Positions 18,640 to 27,607 of a stretch of 64,000 bases of DNA are shown here, in pieces. The translations under genes and the position numbers were made by a program. The DNA is from Salinicola rhizosphaerae (GTDB lineage: Bacteria > Pseudomonadota > Gammaproteobacteria > Pseudomonadales > Halomonadaceae), in contig NZ_BMZI01000008.1 in assembly GCF_014652715.1 (NCBI RefSeq), positions 53,281 to 117,280 of the forward strand, read 5' to 3'. A model generated the notes under the pieces. It was not told the origin of the DNA. It was given only the letters and a program-made list of their open reading frames with translations, and did no database searches. Position 1 is the stretch's first letter; each line of letters begins with the position of its first letter.

Positions 18640-19956
18640 ATGAGCGTATCGGCCGTGCCTACGCAGTCGCTAACGTCCACCAGTCAGGCCAGACGTGCCG
18701 CCATCGGCAGTTTCGTTGGCGCCGTCGTCGACTGGTATGACTTCCTGCTCTACGGCATCGTCGCCGCGCTGGTGTTCAACTCACAGTTCTTTCCCAACGT
18801 GAGCCCGGCGGCTGGCACGCTGGCGGCGCTGGCGACCTTTGGTGTCGGCTTTCTGTTTCGTCCGCTCGGCGGGGTCGTCTTCGGCCACTTCGGCGATCGG
18901 CTCGGACGCAAGCGCATGCTGATCCTGACCGTCGTAATGATGGGTGGCGCCACGGCGCTGATCGGCCTGTTGCCGACCTACGCGAGCATCGGCGTGTGGG
19001 CGCCGATCCTGCTCGTCACCCTGCGCGCGATTCAGGGCTTCGCGGTCGGCGGCGAGTGGGGCGGCGCGGCACTGATGGCCGTCGAGAGCGCGCCTCGCGG
19101 CAGGCGGGCGTTCTACTCGAGCGGCGTGCAGGTCGGCTACGGCGTCGGTCTGCTGCTCGCCACGGGCAGCGTGTCATTGCTGAGTCACTACCTGGACGAC
19201 GCCGCGTTCAACGCCTGGGGCTGGCGTCTGCCGTTTCTGTTCAGCGTGGTGCTGGTGCTGATCGCGCTGAAGATTCGCTCGAGTCTCGAGGAGTCACCGG
19301 AGTTCATCGCCGCCGTGAAGCAGGCGGATGACAAAGGGGCCGCCGAGCAGCCGACAAAACCGCCGATCGTCGAGGCGATCAAGCGTCATCCGAGCGCGTT
19401 CGTCACGATCATCGCGATGCGCCTGGCCGAGCTGTTCACGATGTATATCGTGACGACCTTTGCGCTGAGCTACTCGACCGGTTATCTCGGGCTGTCGCGC
19501 GACCTGTTCCTGCATATCGGTCTGCTGGTCGGCGCGATCAGCTGCGTCACCATTCCGCTATTCGCGTTTCTCGCCGATACCCTCGGACGTCGCCGCGTTT
19601 ATCTGACCGGCGCACTGATCGGCGTCGCCGCAGCCTTTCCGTTCTTCAAGGCACTGGAAGCCGGATCGGTCGTCTGGATCGTCGTGTTCGCGGTAGCGCT
19701 CGCCAATCTCGCCCATGACATGGTGGTCTGCGTGCAGCAGCCGATTTTCGCCGAGCTGTTCGGCGCCAGCTATCGCTACAGTGGTGCCGGCGTCGGCTAT
19801 CAGGTCGCCAGCGTCATCGGTGGCGGGTTCACGCCGTTCATCGCCGCGGCGCTGGTCGATCTCGCTGGCGGAAGCTGGACACCGGTCGCGGTTTATCTTG
19901 CCGGCGGCTGTCTGCTCTCGTTCGCCGGCGCGGCCTGGATGCTCAGACGGCGATAG
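18640..19956 (+). CDS. shiA: Shikimate transporter ShiA (MFS, metabolite:H+ symporter family)
   Basis: Proton-driven importer of the MHS family, 438 residues with twelve membrane segments. The match to E. coli ShiA as I recall it is close over the whole length, which is also 438 residues: FVGAVVDWYDFLLYGI, GHFGDRLGRKRML (the MFS loop 2-3 motif), RAIQGFAVGGEWGGAA, FYSSGVQVGYGVGLLL and GASYRYSGAGVGYQVAS. Start at 18640 follows GGAGAGCAGG. It probably imports shikimate or dehydroshikimate. The QuiC-like gene at 21029 could supply the next catabolic step. Other MHS substrates remain possible. Confidence 0.88.
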   Translation: MSVSAVPTQSLTSTSQARRAAIGSFVGAVVDWYDFLLYGIVAALVFNSQFFPNVSPAAGTLAALATFGVGFLFRPLGGVVFGHFGDRLGRKRMLILTVVMMGGATALIGLLPTYASIGVWAPILLVTLRAIQGFAVGGEWGGAALMAVESAPRGRRAFYSSGVQVGYGVGLLLATGSVSLLSHYLDDAAFNAWGWRLPFLFSVVLVLIALKIRSSLEESPEFIAAVKQADDKGAAEQPTKPPIVEAIKRHPSAFVTIIAMRLAELFTMYIVTTFALSYSTGYLGLSRDLFLHIGLLVGAISCVTIPLFAFLADTLGRRRVYLTGALIGVAAAFPFFKALEAGSVVWIVVFAVALANLAHDMVVCVQQPIFAELFGASYRYSGAGVGYQVASVIGGGFTPFIAAALVDLAGGSWTPVAVYLAGGCLLSFAGAAWMLRRR

Positions 19957-20022
19957 GCCCCTTGCCTGTCCGCGGCCAGCGGCTCATGCTGCGGACATTC
20001 ACTCGCATTCGACCGGAGTCAC

Positions 20023-20967
20023 GTGAGCACCATCCTCGGCGCCATCATCCCTATCTTCGTGCTGCTGGGCATCGGCTATCTGGCCGTGCTCAAGCGTGTC
20101 GTCGACAAGGCGCACGTTCAGGGTATGGGCCGCTACGTGATCAACATCGCGCTGCCGGCACTGGTCATCCAGGCACTGCTGGAGCGGCCGCTGGGCGAAG
20201 TCTTCAACATACCCTACCTGCTCGCCTACGGCCTGGGGTCGGGGCTCGCCTTCCTGGCGATGTTTCTCTGGGTCAGCTGGCGCAGCGGCCAGCCGCTGGG
20301 ACGCCGCGCGCTTTACGCGCTGGGGGTTTCCGCGTCCAACAGCGGCTTCATCGGCTATCCGGTCGCGGTGCTGGTGATCGGGCCGACCGCCGGTATCGCG
20401 ATGGCGCTCAACATGCTGATCGAGAACCTGCTGGTGATTCCCACGGCACTGGTGCTCGCCGAGTTGAGCGAGAATCGCGGCGGCGCCTTCTGGCCGACGC
20501 TCAAGCCCGTCGCGCTTAGAGTGCTCAGGCATCCGTTGATTCTTGCCATCGTCGTCGGCACGCTGCTGGCGGCACTCGATCTGCACCCGCCCGCGCCACT
20601 CGCTCGCGTCCTCCAGATGCTGGCGGCGTCCTCCTCGCCGGTCGCGCTGTTCGTGATCGGCGGCACCCTCTGCGGGCTGCGCGTGCGCGGCATGGCTGGC
20701 GACGTGGCGCAGATCGCGCTGACCAAACTGACGCTGCATCCGCTCTGCGTGCTTTTGATGATCGCGCTGACTCCCGGCCTGACACCGGTCTTCGCCACCG
20801 CGGCACTGGTCTTCGCCTGCGCGCCGATGCTGTCGATGTATCCGCTGCTCGGTCAGCGCTACGGATTCGCCGATCTGGGCACGGCCGCCATGGTGATGGC
20901 GACAGTGCTCTCGGCACTCACGCTGGCGCTCGGCATCTGGTTCTCTCACGCCTTCCTGATGGTGTGA
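20023..20967 (+). CDS. AEC family transporter (auxin efflux carrier fold)
   Basis: Membrane carrier of 314 residues with ten hydrophobic segments. The family features are IPIFVLLGIGYLAV at the N terminus, the NIALPALVIQAL segment near residue 46, and SNSGFIGYPV around 106. Bacterial members carry malate, malonate or other carboxylates. The start is GTG at 20023 with CCGGAG 4-9 nt upstream. It lies 66 nt after shiA in the same direction and may be cotranscribed, so an aromatic or hydroaromatic acid is a possible substrate (inference). Confidence 0.85.
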   Translation: MSTILGAIIPIFVLLGIGYLAVLKRVVDKAHVQGMGRYVINIALPALVIQALLERPLGEVFNIPYLLAYGLGSGLAFLAMFLWVSWRSGQPLGRRALYALGVSASNSGFIGYPVAVLVIGPTAGIAMALNMLIENLLVIPTALVLAELSENRGGAFWPTLKPVALRVLRHPLILAIVVGTLLAALDLHPPAPLARVLQMLAASSSPVALFVIGGTLCGLRVRGMAGDVAQIALTKLTLHPLCVLLMIALTPGLTPVFATAALVFACAPMLSMYPLLGQRYGFADLGTAAMVMATVLSALTLALGIWFSHAFLMV

Positions 20968-20992
20968 AATCGCCGCACTCGCAGCGCGCATG

Positions 20993-21037
20993 CGCGGCTG
21001 AAGCTGCGCGGCCCATGATCGCGTCGCTTCAGCCGCG
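20993..21037. terminator. Inverted repeat at the convergent end of the AEC and QuiC-like genes
   Basis: Perfect 12-bp arms CGCGGCTGAAGC (20993-21004) and GCTTCAGCCGCG (21026-21037) separated by 21 nt, spanning the stop codon of the minus-strand gene. No T-tract on either strand. Its position between two convergent genes suggests a shared transcript-end structure. Confidence 0.4.
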
Positions 21038-21853
21038 GTTGGCGAGCGCGGTCTCCAGAGCGTCCTTGCCCTGCAGCGCTGAAATGCCCGTCGGCATCAC
21101 GCTCAGAATGTCGCTGAAGACCTCGAGCGAGACCGTGCCCCGATAACCGGTCCTGTCCAGCGCCGCGAGAAACGCTTCGACGTTCAGCTCGCCATCACCG
21201 GGGAAGGCACGGCGGTGGCGGCTGATCGATTGCAGCGCCTTTTGATCGTCAGGGACGGGCCGCACCGTGGCATCCGCCAACTGGACCAGCCCGATGCTCT
21301 CGGCCGGAATAGTCGCCAGCGTCTTGAGCTCCAGATCGCGGGCGAGAATGTGATAGCTGTCCAGCACGATCGATAGTGCCGGATGATCGACCTGTCGGAC
21401 GAGCTGCCAGGCCTCGCGGTAATCGCAGACGTGTCGCCCCCAGGCCAGCGCCTCGTAGCCGATGCGCATGCCATGCTCGGCGGCCAGCGTGGCAAAATCG
21501 TGAAGCGTGGCAGCGATATCGTCGGGCGCTTCGCTGGCGTCTTCGCGCGTGTTGCTGCACAGCAGCAGGAAGTCGCCGCCCAGTGTCGCGAGGGTCTCGA
21601 ACTGTCGGCGCGCCGCCTCGAGTTTCTGACGGTGGGCCGGCGCCGGGAGTCCGTCGGCATCCCGAAACGGCTGCAAGGCGACCACCGCGAGTCCAAGGTC
21701 CCGACAGCGCTCGCCGACTTCCCTCGCCGTCAGCGCGCTGCCGTCCAGGTCGTCGACGAAGATTTCCACGCCGCCGAATTCGGCTCGCGCAATGGCTTCC
21801 AGCCTGGCATCCAGTTCACCGCTCAAACAGAGCGTGGCCATCGATCTTTTCAT
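21029..21853 (-). CDS. 3-dehydroshikimate dehydratase-like TIM-barrel protein (AP-endonuclease 2 fold)
   Basis: 274-residue xylose-isomerase-like TIM barrel. The sequence follows the N-terminal domain of Pseudomonas-type QuiC: MKRSMATLCLSG at the start, GVEIFVDDL, LQPFRDADG, LLLCSNT, IGYEALAWGRHVCDYREAW, IVLDSYH and a final VSLEVFSD. These include the Glu/Asp/His metal ligands expected for the barrel. QuiC turns 3-dehydroshikimate into protocatechuate. The Pseudomonas enzyme has an extra C-terminal HPPD-like domain that is absent here. Convergent with the shiA/AEC genes. A general sugar-phosphate isomerase/epimerase role is the alternative. Confidence 0.75.
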   Translation of the reverse strand: MKRSMATLCLSGELDARLEAIARAEFGGVEIFVDDLDGSALTAREVGERCRDLGLAVVALQPFRDADGLPAPAHRQKLEAARRQFETLATLGGDFLLLCSNTREDASEAPDDIAATLHDFATLAAEHGMRIGYEALAWGRHVCDYREAWQLVRQVDHPALSIVLDSYHILARDLELKTLATIPAESIGLVQLADATVRPVPDDQKALQSISRHRRAFPGDGELNVEAFLAALDRTGYRGTVSLEVFSDILSVMPTGISALQGKDALETALANRG

Positions 21854-21999
21854 GTCACCGTCTCATCCTGACTGTCTCATCCCTGGGGAACGTTGCCTCA
21901 ACATAGACCCCGCCATGGCCAGAACGCCAAGGCATCCAGCAACGGCCGAACAGCGTATGAGTGACTACCCTTGTCAACAGTCACCGCAGGAGAGTCATC

Positions 22000-23022
22000 A
22001 TGTTGATCAAGATTGCCAAACCCAGCGATCTGCGCGAATCGGACGTCACCCCGGAATCGGTTTATCTTTCGCGCCGGCGCTTCATGGGGGGCGTGATCGG
22101 CGTCGGTGCAGGGCTGGCACTGGCTGGCCGCGCCCAAGCCGCGACCGGACCGGACTACGCGGATGTTCCCGCGGGCAACCCGCCTGGCTGGTTCGGCCCC
22201 AAGCTCGAGAATGCCAAGTGGGGCGCCGTCGTTCCCGCCGACCGCGACCTCGACAAGAACACCCCGTTCGAGGATGCGACCCACTACAACAACTTCTACG
22301 AGTTCGGCACCGGCAAGAGCGATCCGTCGAAGCGAGCAGGGTCGCTGGAGACCCAGCCCTGGAGCGTGGTGATCGACGGTGAGGTAGGCAACGGCGGCCG
22401 CTTCGCGCTCGAGGATATCGTCAAGCCGTCGCAGCTTCAGGAGCGCATCTATCGACTGCGCTGCGTCGAGGCGTGGTCGATGGTGATTCCGTGGCTCGGC
22501 ATCCCGCTGAGTGAGGTGATCAAGCGCGCCGAACCTACCTCGAAAGCCAAGTACGTCAAGTTCGAAACCCTGGTACGACCCGAGCAGATGCCGGGACAGG
22601 ACTCCTCGTTCGCGCTGATCGACTGGCCCTACACCGAAGGGCTGCGCATGGACGAGGCGATGCATCCGCTCGCCATTCTCGGGCTCGGCATGTATGGCCG
22701 CGAACTGCCCAATCAGAACGGCGCACCCTTCCGGCTGATCGTGCCTTGGAAATACGGCTTCAAGAGCATCAAGTCGATCGTGCGCATTTCGCTGGTCGAG
22801 CAGCAGCCGGTCAACTCCTGGCAGGCGATCGCCCCGGACGAGTACGGCTTTTACGCCAACGTCAATCCGAACGTCGATCACCCCCGCTGGAGCCAGGCGA
22901 CCGAACGGCGCCTGCCCAACAGCCTGTTCAATCCGAACATCATCGATACCCGAATGTTCAACGGCTACGCGGATGAGGTCGGCAGTCTCTATGCCGGCAT
23001 GGATCTGAGGAAACAGTTCTGA
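22000..23022 (+). CDS. msrP: Protein-methionine-sulfoxide reductase catalytic subunit MsrP (YedY)
   Basis: Periplasmic molybdopterin enzyme that repairs oxidised methionines in envelope proteins, receiving electrons from MsrQ. The 340-residue product has a twin-arginine signal (SRRRFMGG at 24-31, cleavage near AQAAT) and the sulfite-oxidase fold with the Mo-ligand Cys in [14 protein letters not shown]. The C-terminal [15 protein letters not shown] block is typical of YedY. Start at 22000 has AGGAG 8 nt upstream; an earlier GTG at 21961 would add 13 residues before the Tat signal. The gene overlaps msrQ (TGATG). Confidence 0.96.
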   Translation: MLIKIAKPSDLRESDVTPESVYLSRRRFMGGVIGVGAGLALAGRAQAATGPDYADVPAGNPPGWFGPKLENAKWGAVVPADRDLDKNTPFEDATHYNNFYEFGTGKSDPSKRAGSLETQPWSVVIDGEVGNGGRFALEDIVKPSQLQERIYRLRCVEAWSMVIPWLGIPLSEVIKRAEPTSKAKYVKFETLVRPEQMPGQDSSFALIDWPYTEGLRMDEAMHPLAILGLGMYGRELPNQNGAPFRLIVPWKYGFKSIKSIVRISLVEQQPVNSWQAIAPDEYGFYANVNPNVDHPRWSQATERRLPNSLFNPNIIDTRMFNGYADEVGSLYAGMDLRKQF

Positions 23023-23660
23023 TGGCGACTTCCCGTCGGATGCTCACGCTATGGCGTGTGGCCGTCTTCATCGCTGCGTTGGCGCCGCTGGTCTACTGGG
23101 GTTGGCAGGTCGCCATCAACGCCGCCGGGCCGGAACCGGGGCGCTACCTGCTGCTCAACATCGGCCAAGGCATTCTGTGGATGCTGCTCTTGACGCTCTC
23201 GTTGACGCCGCTGACCAAGCTCACACGCTGGAAGGGGTTCACCTTGATCCGTCGCCAGCTCGGTTTGTGGACGCTCGCGTACGCGGTGGCACACCTGCTC
23301 TGCTACGCGCTGTTCATTCTCGGTCTCGATCTTTCCCGGCTCGGCAGCGAGATCGTGCGTCGGCCCTACATCATCGTCGGCATGCTGGCGCTGGTCGGGC
23401 TGATCGTGATGGGGGTCACCTCCAACAAGTGGTCGATGCGCAAGTTGGGCAAGCGCTGGAAGACCGTTCACAAGGTCGTCTACCTGGTACTCGGACTCGG
23501 TCTTCTGCATTTCCTCTGGGTCGTGCGCGCCGATCTCGAGCAGTGGAGCCTCTATGCCGCCGCCGGCGCGCTGCTGATGGTCCTGCGCATTCCCCCCGTT
23601 GCCCGCCAGCTGCCGAAGATTCGCCAGCTCGGCAAGCGCCATCAGGGTGCTCGAGCCTGA
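23022..23660 (+). CDS. msrQ: Heme-binding membrane subunit MsrQ (YedZ)
   Basis: Six-helix b-type cytochrome of the ferric-reductase-like domain family that carries quinol or flavin electrons across the inner membrane to MsrP. The 212-residue product has the conserved His-bearing segments YAVAHLLCYALF (about residue 86-97) and KTVHKVVYLVLGLGLLHFLW (about 147-166). Overlaps the msrP stop codon by one base (TGATG), so translation is coupled. A 7-bp GC hairpin with a 5-nt loop follows at 23698-23716 but lacks a T-tract. Confidence 0.95.
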   Translation: MATSRRMLTLWRVAVFIAALAPLVYWGWQVAINAAGPEPGRYLLLNIGQGILWMLLLTLSLTPLTKLTRWKGFTLIRRQLGLWTLAYAVAHLLCYALFILGLDLSRLGSEIVRRPYIIVGMLALVGLIVMGVTSNKWSMRKLGKRWKTVHKVVYLVLGLGLLHFLWVVRADLEQWSLYAAAGALLMVLRIPPVARQLPKIRQLGKRHQGARA

Positions 23661-23775
23661 GGAAAAAGAGCATCTCCACTAGACTTTGGTCCCAAGACCC
23701 CGGCATTGCGCCGGGGCTGTCGGTTAGGCTTGAGTCCCTCTAAGCAAATCCATCCGACCGGAGAGCTGTTCCACT

Positions 23776-24768
23776 ATGAGCAAGAGCAAGCGCATTCTGG
23801 CGTATCGCCGCCTCAACGATCAGCAGCTCGATCAACTTCGCGAGAACTACCACGTCGATTATTTCGGCAAGCTGGAGTCACCCGACGATCCCGCCTTTCG
23901 TGAAGCGCTGGGCGAAGCCCATGGGCTCATCGGTGCCGGCGTCAAGATCACGCCCGAACTGCTCGACGCCGCCCCGCATCTCGAGGCGATCGCCAGCATC
24001 TCGGTCGGCGTGGATAGCTACCCGGTCGAGGAGCTGACCCGGCGCGGCATTCTGCTCTGCAATACACCGGACGTGTTGACCGAGACCACCGCCGACACCG
24101 GCTTCTCGCTGATCATGGCAAGCGCGCGACGGGTCGTGGAGCTGGCCGAGTACGTCAAACGCGGCGACTGGAAAGCGAGTATCGGCCCGGATCTGTTCGG
24201 TAGCGACGTCCACGGCAAGACGCTCGGTATGGTCGGCTTCGGTCGTATCGGCCAGGCGATCGCCAGACGCGGCGCACTGGGCTTCGGCATGAAGGTGCTC
24301 TACTCCAACGCCTCGCCCAAGCCGGAGATCGAGCGCGAACTCGGGGCGCGGCGCTGCGAATTCGATGAACTGCTGAAAACGTCGGACTTCGTCTGCACGA
24401 TCGTGCCGCTGACCGACGAGACTCGCCGGATGATCGGGGCTCGCGAGTTCAAACTGATGAAGGAGAGCGCCATCTTCATCAACCTCGCCCGTGGCCAGGT
24501 GGTCGACGAAGCGGCGATGATCGAGGCGCTGAAAAGCGCTGAGATACGTGCCGCCGGTCTGGACGTGTTCGAGCAGGAGCCGCTGCCGGCCGACTCCCCC
24601 CTGCCGCAGATGGCCAATGTCGTGGCACTGCCGCATATCGGCTCTGCCACCCAGGAGACACGCACGGCGATGGCCCAGCGCGCCGTCGACAACATTCTGG
24701 CCGCACTCGATGGTAAGCGCCCGCTCAGTCCGTTCAATGTCGAAGCCTGGGGCGATCGGCTGGACTGA
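23776..24768 (+). CDS. ghrB: 2-hydroxyacid dehydrogenase, glyoxylate/hydroxypyruvate reductase B type
   Basis: NAD(P)H-dependent D-2-hydroxyacid dehydrogenase, 330 residues, similar to GhrB/2-ketogluconate reductase. It has a catalytic domain, then the Rossmann loop GMVGFGRIGQAIARR (about 153-167), the substrate Arg in INLARGQVVDE, the Glu in FEQEPLPADSPL and the catalytic His in LPHIGSATQETR. These fit reduction of glyoxylate, hydroxypyruvate or 2-ketogluconate. It lies upstream of, and in line with, the LacI-TRAP operon 172 nt away, so it may belong to the same sugar-acid pathway; the exact substrate is open. Confidence 0.88.
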   Translation: MSKSKRILAYRRLNDQQLDQLRENYHVDYFGKLESPDDPAFREALGEAHGLIGAGVKITPELLDAAPHLEAIASISVGVDSYPVEELTRRGILLCNTPDVLTETTADTGFSLIMASARRVVELAEYVKRGDWKASIGPDLFGSDVHGKTLGMVGFGRIGQAIARRGALGFGMKVLYSNASPKPEIERELGARRCEFDELLKTSDFVCTIVPLTDETRRMIGAREFKLMKESAIFINLARGQVVDEAAMIEALKSAEIRAAGLDVFEQEPLPADSPLPQMANVVALPHIGSATQETRTAMAQRAVDNILAALDGKRPLSPFNVEAWGDRLD

Positions 24769-24910
24769 GTCTCTTGCCCTGCCACCACGTGTGACCTCAA
24801 CGAGCCCGCGGTGTCGCCGCTGCGGGCACTTCCTGTCACTGCGCTACACGACCTTCCACCAAAGATGGATAGGCGCCACGCTCGCCCACCGCTAGCCTGC
24901 TTCCAACCCT

Positions 24911-24926
24911 TTTGGATCGATCCAAA
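24911..24926. promoter_or_regulatory. LacI-type operator palindrome TTTGGATCGATCCAAA
   Basis: Perfect 16-bp palindrome with a central CG, the typical LacI-family operator form, ending 14 bp before the ATG of the lacI-family gene. Position and symmetry suggest autoregulation and control of the coupled TRAP genes. I saw no second copy of this 16-mer in the other intergenic regions I inspected. Confidence 0.7.
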
Positions 24927-24940
24927 TCACGGAAGCCGCC

Positions 24941-26026
24941 ATGCCGGACTCGTCTGAAGATCAGCCGTCTGACGTTTCAGAAGCAGCGTCCCCTCCAACG
25001 CGCGTGACGCTCAAGGAGATCGCCGCTCACGCCAGCGTCTCCCGCTCGACCGTGTCGCTGGTCATGCAGGAGAGTCCGCTGGTGGCGGCACAGACACGCG
25101 AACGCGTTCGCGCAAGCGCGCAGGCCCTGGGCTATGTCTACAACCGCGGTGCCGCCACGCTGCGGAGCGCTCGCACCTCGACGCTCGGCGTCATCGTCCA
25201 CGATATCGCCAATCCGTTCTTCAGCGCGATGGTCGCGGGCATCGACGAGACGCTCCAGCGCAGAGGCTACGTGCCGTTTCTCGCCACCAGCGGCGACAGT
25301 CCCGAACGCCAGGCGCGCCTGATCGCACGGCTGCGCGAGCAGCGGGTCGATGCGCTGCTGCTCTGCCCGGCCGAGCAGACGCCTGCCTGCGTGATCGCCT
25401 CGTTCGCCGGCTGGCATATGCCCTGCGTCGAGGTGATGCGTCACGTCGGGGAAACGCCGCACGGCGACTTCGTCGGCGCCGATATTCCCAGCGGCATCGC
25501 CGCCGCCGTCGCCCACCTCTTCGCACAAGGCCATCGACGAGTCGCGCTGCTGGCCGGCGCCGGCGACCACTCCGCTGACCGCCAGCGTGTCACGGGTTAT
25601 CGCGAGGCCATGCAGCGAGCCGGCCTCGAGACCGAGATTCGCGTGCACCGCGGCGAGCTTTCCCGGCGCGCCGGACTCGAGCGAACGCTCGCGCTGATGC
25701 AGTCACCATCGGCGCCGACGGCGCTGATCTGCCACAACGATCTGGTGGCACTCGGGGCGCTGCTGGCCCTGCAGCGTCTCGGGCTGGAGGCCGGCCACGA
25801 CTGCGCCGTCGTCGGCATCGACGATATCGACGAGGCAGCGCTCGCCGAGCCGGCCTTGACCAGTATTGCCACCCAGCCTCGCGACATCGGTCAGGCCGCA
25901 GCCGAATTGGCGCTGGCGCGCATCGACGATCCCCGGGGGGATCGACGCCGGATCGTGCTGCCGGCACCGCTCGAGATTCGGGCGACGACTGCCTTTCCGC
26001 TCGGAACCCCACAGGAGTCCTCATGA
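24941..26026 (+). CDS. LacI family transcriptional regulator
   Basis: 361-residue repressor. The N-terminal helix-turn-helix is VTLKEIAAHASVSRSTVSLVM (about residues 22-42) with the hinge-helix region NRGAATLRSART. A periplasmic-binding-like sensor domain follows (LGVIVHDIANPFFSAMVAGI onward, and VVGIDDIDEAALAEPALTSI near 285-305). It sits directly behind a perfect LacI-type palindrome and its stop overlaps the dctP start (ATGA), so regulator and TRAP transporter are one operon. The effector is probably the transported sugar acid or a metabolite; its identity is not visible. Confidence 0.93.
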   Translation: MPDSSEDQPSDVSEAASPPTRVTLKEIAAHASVSRSTVSLVMQESPLVAAQTRERVRASAQALGYVYNRGAATLRSARTSTLGVIVHDIANPFFSAMVAGIDETLQRRGYVPFLATSGDSPERQARLIARLREQRVDALLLCPAEQTPACVIASFAGWHMPCVEVMRHVGETPHGDFVGADIPSGIAAAVAHLFAQGHRRVALLAGAGDHSADRQRVTGYREAMQRAGLETEIRVHRGELSRRAGLERTLALMQSPSAPTALICHNDLVALGALLALQRLGLEAGHDCAVVGIDDIDEAALAEPALTSIATQPRDIGQAAAELALARIDDPRGDRRRIVLPAPLEIRATTAFPLGTPQESS

Positions 26027-27018
26027 GCCATCGCCACCTCTTCGCGCGAGCCCTCGGCCACGTCTTGCTGTTGCCGCTGCTACTGGCCGCGCTGATACCC
26101 ACCGCGGCCCAGGCCCGCGAGCTGATTTTCGGCCACGGCGCCACCGAGGAGACCGCCTATCACCTGAGCGCGGAACGCTTCAAGCAGCTGCTCGAGGAGA
26201 AGACCGACGGTGAACTGACGGTCAGCATCTACAGCAACTCGGTACTCGGTCACGAGACGGAGATGTTCGAGCAGCAGACCGCCGGCGCGCTCGATCTCTC
26301 CATCGTCAATCCGGGCCTGATCTCGGAGTTTTCGCACACCGCCAGCATCTTCTCGATTCCGTTTCTCTACCGTGATCTCGACCACTGGCGCCATGTGCTC
26401 GACGGCCAGCCGGGGCAGGTGATCGCCGAACGCATCGAGGACGAGACCGGCGTCAAGGTACTCGCCTACTACGGCGGCAGTACACGCCAGATCGTCAGCA
26501 CCCGACCACTCGAGAGCCTGGACGATCTGCAAGGCATGAAGCTGCGCACCAACCCGACCCGGCCGATCATCACTGCATGGGCGGCACTGGGCACGCAGCC
26601 GACGGTGATGGCCTACAAGGAGGTCTACACCGGCCTGCAGCTCGGCGCCATCGATGGCTTGCTCAATGAAGCGGAGTGGATCTACCGCATGCGGTTTCAC
26701 GAGGTCGCGCCCTATATCGGCCTTTCCGGTCACGACATCACCGTGCGGTTGCTGACGATATCGGACGACACCTGGGATTCGCTGTCGCCGGACGAACAGC
26801 AGGCCGTGCAGGCCGCCGCCGATGAGAGCGAGCAATACGCCCGCGACCTGCAGATCCGGCTCGACAAGGAGTCGCGCGACAAGCTCAAGGAGGAAGGCGC
26901 CACCTTCTATCCGATGGATCGCGAACGCATGCAGCAGATCGTCGCTAAACCGCTCGGCAAGGTGATCGACGACATGGGCCTGCGCGATCTCTACGAACTC
27001 ATCATCAACACGGATTGA
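26023..27018 (+). CDS. dctP: TRAP transporter substrate-binding protein DctP
   Basis: Periplasmic receptor of a TRAP transporter, 331 residues, with signal peptide (hydrophobic core about 13-25, cleavage after AQA near 29). DctP features include FGHGATEETAYHLSAERF at the N terminus, IPFLYRDLDHWRHVL, and the carboxylate-binding Arg in LQGMKLRTNPT, followed by GLQLGAIDGLLNEAEW. In that block the frequent GxxDGxExP motif is altered. First structural gene of dctPQM, overlapping the lacI-type gene by 4 nt and 10 nt before dctQ. Confidence 0.92.
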   Translation: MSHRHLFARALGHVLLLPLLLAALIPTAAQARELIFGHGATEETAYHLSAERFKQLLEEKTDGELTVSIYSNSVLGHETEMFEQQTAGALDLSIVNPGLISEFSHTASIFSIPFLYRDLDHWRHVLDGQPGQVIAERIEDETGVKVLAYYGGSTRQIVSTRPLESLDDLQGMKLRTNPTRPIITAWAALGTQPTVMAYKEVYTGLQLGAIDGLLNEAEWIYRMRFHEVAPYIGLSGHDITVRLLTISDDTWDSLSPDEQQAVQAAADESEQYARDLQIRLDKESRDKLKEEGATFYPMDRERMQQIVAKPLGKVIDDMGLRDLYELIINTD

Positions 27019-27028
27019 GGAGACACTC

Positions 27029-27607
27029 ATGGCATTCGCAACGGCTCTCGGCCGCGTCAATCGCCAGCTGGAGCGCGTCCTCAATGGCGTGCTGCTGTTT
27101 CTGCTGGCCAGCTTCATCGTGCTGATCGTCTATCAGATCGCAAGCCGTAACCTGGGATTCATGCCACGACTCTACTGGACCGAAGAGATGAGTCGCTTCG
27201 CCTTCCAGTGGATGATCATGCTGGGCACCGCGATCGGCGTGCTGCACGCCGATCACTTCGTGCTCGAAGCGTTTCCACGTGGCTCCTGGCCGGATCGCAT
27301 TACGCGGGTGATTCGCGATATCGCCTGCCTGATCGTGGGCCTGATCTTCGTCTTTCTCGGCTGGGGTTTCGCACTCTCGGGATTCAACCGCATCGCCAGC
27401 GCCTCGCAGCTGCCGATGGTGGTGACCTACTCGACTTTCTTCGTCAGCGGCGTGCTGATCGTGCTGTTCAGTCTGCAGCGGTTGCTGTCGACGATGAGCC
27501 AAGGCCTCGACGCCATGGAGCGCGAGCTCGATACGCCGTCCGAAATCGATGCGCCAGGAGACGCGCCGCCGACGCAGACAATCGCCACGCCGGAGAAACG
27601 ATCATGA
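27029..27607 (+). CDS. dctQ: TRAP transporter small permease DctQ
   Basis: Four-helix small membrane subunit, 192 residues. Membrane segments are at about 18-38, 57-74, 96-114 and 138-156, and the family motif RLYWTEEMSRFAFQWMIMLG covers residues 46-65. A hydrophilic C-terminal tail of about 30 residues is acidic and threonine/proline-rich. The stop overlaps the dctM start (ATGA), the normal dctPQM arrangement. Confidence 0.92.
   Translation: MAFATALGRVNRQLERVLNGVLLFLLASFIVLIVYQIASRNLGFMPRLYWTEEMSRFAFQWMIMLGTAIGVLHADHFVLEAFPRGSWPDRITRVIRDIACLIVGLIFVFLGWGFALSGFNRIASASQLPMVVTYSTFFVSGVLIVLFSLQRLLSTMSQGLDAMERELDTPSEIDAPGDAPPTQTIATPEKRS

Noticed and set aside
23698-23716. Terminator after msrQ
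   Set aside because: A 7-bp GC hairpin is present but no T-tract follows; too weak to list.
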